Positions 58,984-61,980 of a DNA stretch of 61,980 nucleotides are shown here, in pieces. The DNA comes from Staphylococcus agnetis. GTDB taxonomy: Bacteria; Bacillota; Bacilli; Staphylococcales; Staphylococcaceae. The notes beneath the pieces were generated by a model. That model was not told the origin of the DNA. It worked only from the letters and a program-made list of their open reading frames with translations, and made no database searches. Positions within the stretch are counted from its first letter, which is position 1. Every line of letters begins with the position of its first letter. Location: contig NZ_PPQF01000017.1 of assembly GCF_002901865.1 (NCBI RefSeq), forward strand, positions 1 through 61,980, given 5' to 3'. The position numbers and the translations under genes were made by a program.

Positions 58984-59568
58984 TTATAATGCATCATAAT
59001 CTTCTTTAGAAGCAGGGCGGAATAGTTTGGTAACACCTGTTTTGTCTAATGCTTTCACAAGATAATAAGGAAATACCCCTGCTAAAACAGCACCACTGAG
59101 TAAACGGAATATAATAAGTAAAATTAAATTCCAAGCGGCAACTTCATTTAAATAGCCATAATACCAATCAACTGGAAAACTAATAATGGCTGCTGCCATC
59201 CCTGCTAAAACACTTACCATAAATGCACGTGATTGATATTTAAAAATCGCAAAAACAATTTCACATGCTAAACCTTGGAGTAGGGCATAAATAATCGTAG
59301 GAATATCAAAGCGGCCCATAATAATTGTTTCTCCTGCACCTGCTGCAAATTCAGCGATTAAAGCAATCCCCATTTTCGGAATGATAAGGTAGGCCACAAC
59401 AGCAGCTGCAAACCACATGCCATACATCAATTGATCAAGATGTAAGCCGAGAGGTTGAACGGTATAGTATGCCACCCACCAAAGATTATAAATAACAGCA
59501 AAAATGACAGAGATTAACACTGTAACTAATATGTCAGATAATGTTAAACCTTTTCGTTTTGAACGCAT
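58984..59568 (-). CDS. ykoE: ECF transporter substrate-binding S component (YkoE-like)
   Basis: A 194-residue membrane protein with about five to six helices, matching the YkoE family of S components (IYNLWWVAYYTVQPLGLHLDQLMYGMWF at residues about 26-53, AGAGETIIMGRFD). In B. subtilis YkoEDC is assigned to uptake of the thiamine precursor HMP. The TPP riboswitch upstream supports a thiamine-pathway substrate. ATG 59568 (MRSKRKG) has AGGAGG 6 nt before it; the longer frame starts inside the terminator stem. Confidence 0.9.
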   Translation of the reverse strand: MRSKRKGLTLSDILVTVLISVIFAVIYNLWWVAYYTVQPLGLHLDQLMYGMWFAAAVVAYLIIPKMGIALIAEFAAGAGETIIMGRFDIPTIIYALLQGLACEIVFAIFKYQSRAFMVSVLAGMAAAIISFPVDWYYGYLNEVAAWNLILLIIFRLLSGAVLAGVFPYYLVKALDKTGVTKLFRPASKEDYDAL

Positions 59569-59587
59569 AAACATCCTCCTATATATA

Positions 59588-59618
59588 CAAAAACACAGCA
59601 CCTAAACAAGGTACTGTG
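59588..59618 (-). terminator. Riboswitch expression-platform terminator
   Basis: On the minus strand CACAGTACC and GGTGCTGTG form a 9-bp stem followed by TTTTTG, between the TPP aptamer and ykoE. TPP-bound aptamer should let it form and stop transcription. Confidence 0.8.
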
Positions 59619-59692
59619 CGTGGGCGTGTAAATAGAACACCAAATGAAAGGTCACAAATAACAGACGTATTGTGAATCATTTAGAGTTTATC

Positions 59693-59785
59693 TTCACACT
59701 TCCCTACGCTAGTATCATCTAGTTCAGGTTCAAAGGGTTTGAGGTGATGACCTCATCTCAGTTTGCACACCCCTAGTGTGTGTTT
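59693..59785 (-). ncRNA. TPP riboswitch (THI element) aptamer
   Basis: Read on the minus strand: ACTAGGGGTGTGC, CTGAGATGAGG, ACCCTTTGAACCTGA and ACTAGCGTAGGGAAGTGTG, the conserved blocks of the THI box in order. P1 is CACACT with AGTGTG. It controls ykoEDC. Confidence 0.95.
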
Positions 59786-59803
59786 ATTGAATTGATTAAC
59801 GTC

Positions 59804-59832
59804 ACTATACACCCGACGTCACTAAATGTCAA
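59804..59832 (-). promoter_or_regulatory. Consensus promoter of the ykoEDC riboswitch transcript
   Basis: Minus-strand TTGACA (59827-59832), 17 nt, TATAGT (59804-59809), about 20 nt before the aptamer. Confidence 0.85.
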
Positions 59833-59974
59833 TGCGTGGAATCGAATGGTGGATTAAACGTTGACGAAAAGTGCTGGTTATAAGGTTTGAATGGTAATTG
59901 AATGTATTTTGAGACACGCTAATTTAATCAATGATATGCGAATAAGTGTAAGAATCTAAATAAACTACAGTTAA

Positions 59975-60010
59975 TAAAAAAGGAGTCAGAACATAAACCG
60001 TTCTGACCCC
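59975..60010 (-). terminator. Terminator of the small stress-protein gene
   Basis: Minus-strand GGGGTCAGAAC and GTTCTGACTCC with one mismatch and TTTTTTATT, 31 nt beyond the stop. Confidence 0.8.
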
Positions 60011-60040
60011 GTGAATAGATACAGCTATTGAATGGATGCG

Positions 60041-60172
60041 TTATTCAAAAGAGCTTTGTATATCATCTTTCGTTTTTTCAGCACCATCTTTAGCATCAGC
60101 TTTTTTATCTTTTAATTCTTGTTCTTTATCTTTAGCATTTTCTGCTGCTTTTTTGATTTCTTCTTTAGACAT
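60041..60172 (-). CDS. Small charged helical protein, 43 residues, probable SigB target
   Basis: A 43-residue protein of almost only Lys, Glu, Asp, Ala and Gln (MSKEEIKKAAENAKDKEQ at the start, DDIQSSFE at the end), predicted as one amphipathic helix without cysteine or membrane segment. It has a good AAAGGAGAG site 7 nt before ATG, its own terminator, and a SigB-type promoter 37 nt upstream, so I consider it a real gene. It recalls the small hydrophilic CsbD-like stress proteins but does not clearly match that family. Confidence 0.75.
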   Translation of the reverse strand: MSKEEIKKAAENAKDKEQELKDKKADAKDGAEKTKDDIQSSFE

Positions 60173-60208
60173 ATAACATCTCTCCTTTTATGTTATCTAC
60201 TTCTAAGA

Positions 60209-60233
60209 GTTCCCACATATTTATTTATTAAAC
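60209..60233 (-). promoter_or_regulatory. SigB-type promoter
   Basis: Minus-strand GTTTAA (60228-60233), 13 nt, GGGAAC (60209-60214), matching the SigB consensus GTTTAA-N12-15-GGGWAT except for the last base. Confidence 0.75.
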
Positions 60234-60495
60234 ATTTAAAGAAGGGTAACAAACAAATGTAACTTTTGGTATAATAAATAAATGCGTTAATCTTATGAAT
60301 AAAGTATGTTTTAATCGTGTTTAAAAAGATAATATAAATAAATATAGTGAAAGCAGTATGATAAACATTGTTTTATAAAAACTGAAAAATACGTGTATTT
60401 ACAACGTTTTACGTCTCTCCATCTTAAGAATGAGATTTGTTTTTTATAAAGACATGTACTGCGTCTTCGTATATAATAATTGTGAGGTGAAGCGG
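60234..60495. other. AT-rich region upstream of auxA
   Basis: It contains TATAAT at 60270-60275 without a clear -35, and the candidate promoter AAGACA (60449-60454), 17 nt, TATAAT (60472-60477), which would give a leader of only about a dozen bases. No gene is visible. Confidence 0.45.
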
Positions 60496-61836
60496 ATGTC
60501 TTTGTTTAATAAATACACCGAAGTGATCTACAGTTACATCATCGGTGCAGTTTCTATTTTATTAAGTGTTATTATTTTCCTTAATATTCCACTTATTCAC
60601 CAATTCAGTGCACATAAAAAGCCAGCGATTCACATTGAGAACTTGTGGGACTTTATTATGGCCTTTTTTAATGAAATTATTCGCGTTATGAGTAATTATA
60701 TTGGTGAAATACCTTTAGTGAGTGGCATTATCATCTTATTATTTGGTCTTTTTATGATTTTTATTGGGAGAACGCTAACGAACACAACACGTTTTGATTA
60801 TGATATTTCAATACTGTTTTTATTAATTGGTATTATTTATTTTGTCTTAACGTTAATATTCATGTCACAAGTTTACGGTATTGTAGCTTTTGTTTTTGTT
60901 TTTCCATTCTTAATACATATTGGATATATCACGTACAAAGATGAACTTAATCCGTTTAATCGTAAAAAACATTATCTATGGATTATCATAAGTTATGGTC
61001 TTTGTTATATCATTGGGCAACTGGCACTTTATAGTCGGATAGAGGAACGACAAGTTGCGCCTATAGATGTATTAAGTATTAACACGTTTTTCGTAATATT
61101 ATGGTTGCTTGGCCAAATGGCGATTTGGAACTTTTTATTTTTACGTCGAGCATTACCTATGACGCAAGAAGAAATCACAGGAGAAGAAAATCCTTATTCT
61201 CGTAGTAAAAAATATAGTTTTGCGGGTCAATCAAAATACCACTTCAAAGATATCCAAGATCGCACAAATGAACTTACGCAAGACTTTTCATATCGTACAC
61301 GTCGTAGCATTGATATCGAAAAACTAAGACGTAAACGTGAAGCCTTTAAAGACAAATGGTTGAGTTGGGCAACGTTAGAAGAAGATGACATTCCATCGTT
61401 CTTACATCGACCTAAATGGTTAAAAAGAGAATACGTATCCATTGCGTGCGGGGTTGTGTTATTTTTCTTCATTTTAGTAGAATTTAAAAACCGCAATGGA
61501 TTATTTTTATCAGGTGATTGGCAACTATCACAAACACAATATGTTTATGAATGGGTAAGCTTATTCTTATTACTATTAATTGTGACGATATTTATATGGA
61601 CATCCGTTACAAATATGATGAAAGGTAGTCATTATTACTTAAAATTGTTTATGATAAGCATTCTGTTCTTCAAGTTATTAACAGAATATATCGTAATTTT
61701 GATTCACGGATTGATGTTATCTATTTTTATTACACCAATTTTAGTTTTAATGTTAATACCAGCAATTGTGGCTTTTGTATTCCAATTACGCCAACCGTCA
61801 CCTGAAAAAATTGAAAATCATGAAAATCACGTTTAA
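60496..61836 (+). CDS. auxA: Lipoteichoic acid stability factor AuxA-like membrane protein
   Basis: A 446-residue membrane protein. About six helices lie in residues 15-220, a long charged cytoplasmic stretch at about 230-310 (RRALPMTQEEITGEENPY, RTRRSIDIEKLRRKREA), and four helices at the C-terminal end. Its position right after the purD-ECF block and its layout match S. aureus AuxA, which stabilises lipoteichoic acid and affects beta-lactam tolerance. Assignment rests on position and memory of the sequence. ATG 60496 (MSLFNKYTE) follows GAGGTGA; the upstream 22 codons belong to the promoter region. Confidence 0.75.
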   Translation: MSLFNKYTEVIYSYIIGAVSILLSVIIFLNIPLIHQFSAHKKPAIHIENLWDFIMAFFNEIIRVMSNYIGEIPLVSGIIILLFGLFMIFIGRTLTNTTRFDYDISILFLLIGIIYFVLTLIFMSQVYGIVAFVFVFPFLIHIGYITYKDELNPFNRKKHYLWIIISYGLCYIIGQLALYSRIEERQVAPIDVLSINTFFVILWLLGQMAIWNFLFLRRALPMTQEEITGEENPYSRSKKYSFAGQSKYHFKDIQDRTNELTQDFSYRTRRSIDIEKLRRKREAFKDKWLSWATLEEDDIPSFLHRPKWLKREYVSIACGVVLFFFILVEFKNRNGLFLSGDWQLSQTQYVYEWVSLFLLLLIVTIFIWTSVTNMMKGSHYYLKLFMISILFFKLLTEYIVILIHGLMLSIFITPILVLMLIPAIVAFVFQLRQPSPEKIENHENHV

Positions 61837-61847
61837 TGAGGGTGTTG

Positions 61848-61881
61848 AAACAGGATGAGACTGAAATGTCTCATCCTGTTT
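61848..61881 (+). terminator. Terminator of auxA
   Basis: AAACAGGATGAGAC (61848-61861) pairs with GTCTCATCCTGTTT (61868-61881). Confidence 0.85.
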
Positions 61882-61891
61882 ATTTGATTAA

Positions 61892-61953
61892 TGACTTCAG
61901 TCAGTTGAGCACGTAAAACGTGCGAAACAATAAACCACCTGCTATGCGGGTGG
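61892..61953. repeat. Cluster of three small palindromes at the window end
   Basis: TGACTTCAGTCA (61892-61903), GCACGT-AAA-ACGTGC (61909-61923) and CCACCTGC-TAT-GCGGGTGG (61935-61953, one GT pair) follow each other within 62 bases. The first also occurs at 15866. No coding frame covers them. They may be part of a dispersed intergenic repeat, or a structured RNA 3' end. Confidence 0.5.
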
Positions 61954-61980
61954 GCAACAAAAGTTATACTAAAAAATCCC

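Noticed and set aside
59690-59790. Inverted structure considered as a T-box
   Set aside because: The conserved blocks are those of the THI (TPP) element; no T-box sequence is present.
1-61980. Phage, insertion sequence, restriction-modification or toxin-antitoxin systems
   Set aside because: No transposase, integrase, nuclease, methylase or toxin-like reading frame was seen in either strand.

Overview
The window is a 62-kb AT-rich chromosomal segment of a Staphylococcus that is not S. aureus. Gene content, gene order and protein sequences follow the S. aureus core stretch that runs from lplA/comK through men, atl, lcpB, qox and pur to the thiamine-type ECF transporter and auxA, as I remember that genome. 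Departures argue for another species: no sspABC protease operon after menB, hmp sitting between the qox and folD genes, and a large glycan locus where S. aureus carries fmtA. A hyicus/intermedius-group species is possible but I cannot fix the species from memory. No phage, insertion sequence, plasmid gene or CRISPR array is visible.

Layout. 1-8.5 kb: a degenerate CPBP membrane protein with a DUF2187 protein, lplA, an IDEAL protein, comK, an unassigned 52-residue peptide gene, a GNAT enzyme, a 32-residue membrane peptide, a YolD-like protein, tRNA-Asn and tRNA-Ser, and a GNAT-fetA-fetB operon. 7.5-13.4 kb: menaquinone genes, menA divergent from menF-menD-menH-menB. 13.4-22.2 kb, minus strand: an aminotransferase, a membrane acyltransferase, the major autolysin Atl, a GNAT enzyme, a DUF2538 protein and an LCP ligase (lcpB). 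22.5-37.9 kb, plus strand: pgcA and then a polysaccharide locus with UDP-ManNAc dehydrogenase, a TagG/TagH-like ABC exporter, five putative glycosyltransferases and three proteins without a recognised family. 38-42 kb, minus strand: qoxABCD. 42.5-44.2 kb: a small secreted Ig-like protein and hmp. 44.3-56.6 kb: folD divergent from the complete twelve-step style operon purEKCSQLFMNHD. 56.8-59.8 kb, minus strand: ykoEDC ECF transporter behind a TPP riboswitch with its own terminator. 60-61.9 kb: a small SigB-type stress protein and auxA.

How the genes work together. MenA/F/D/H/B make menaquinone, which the Qox heme-copper oxidase uses as electron donor; Hmp detoxifies nitric oxide that would poison Qox. 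PurE-D plus FolD make IMP and one-carbon folates, and two inverted PurR boxes lie in the folD/purE intergenic region. Atl, LcpB, the glycan locus, the acyltransferase and AuxA all act on the cell envelope. The most interesting unit is the glycan locus (24.7-37.8 kb): it looks like a complete ABC-exported, ManNAcA-containing polymer pathway, beside a phosphoglucomutase and an LCP-type ligase, with three conserved-looking but unnamed proteins. Its product is inferred, not shown.
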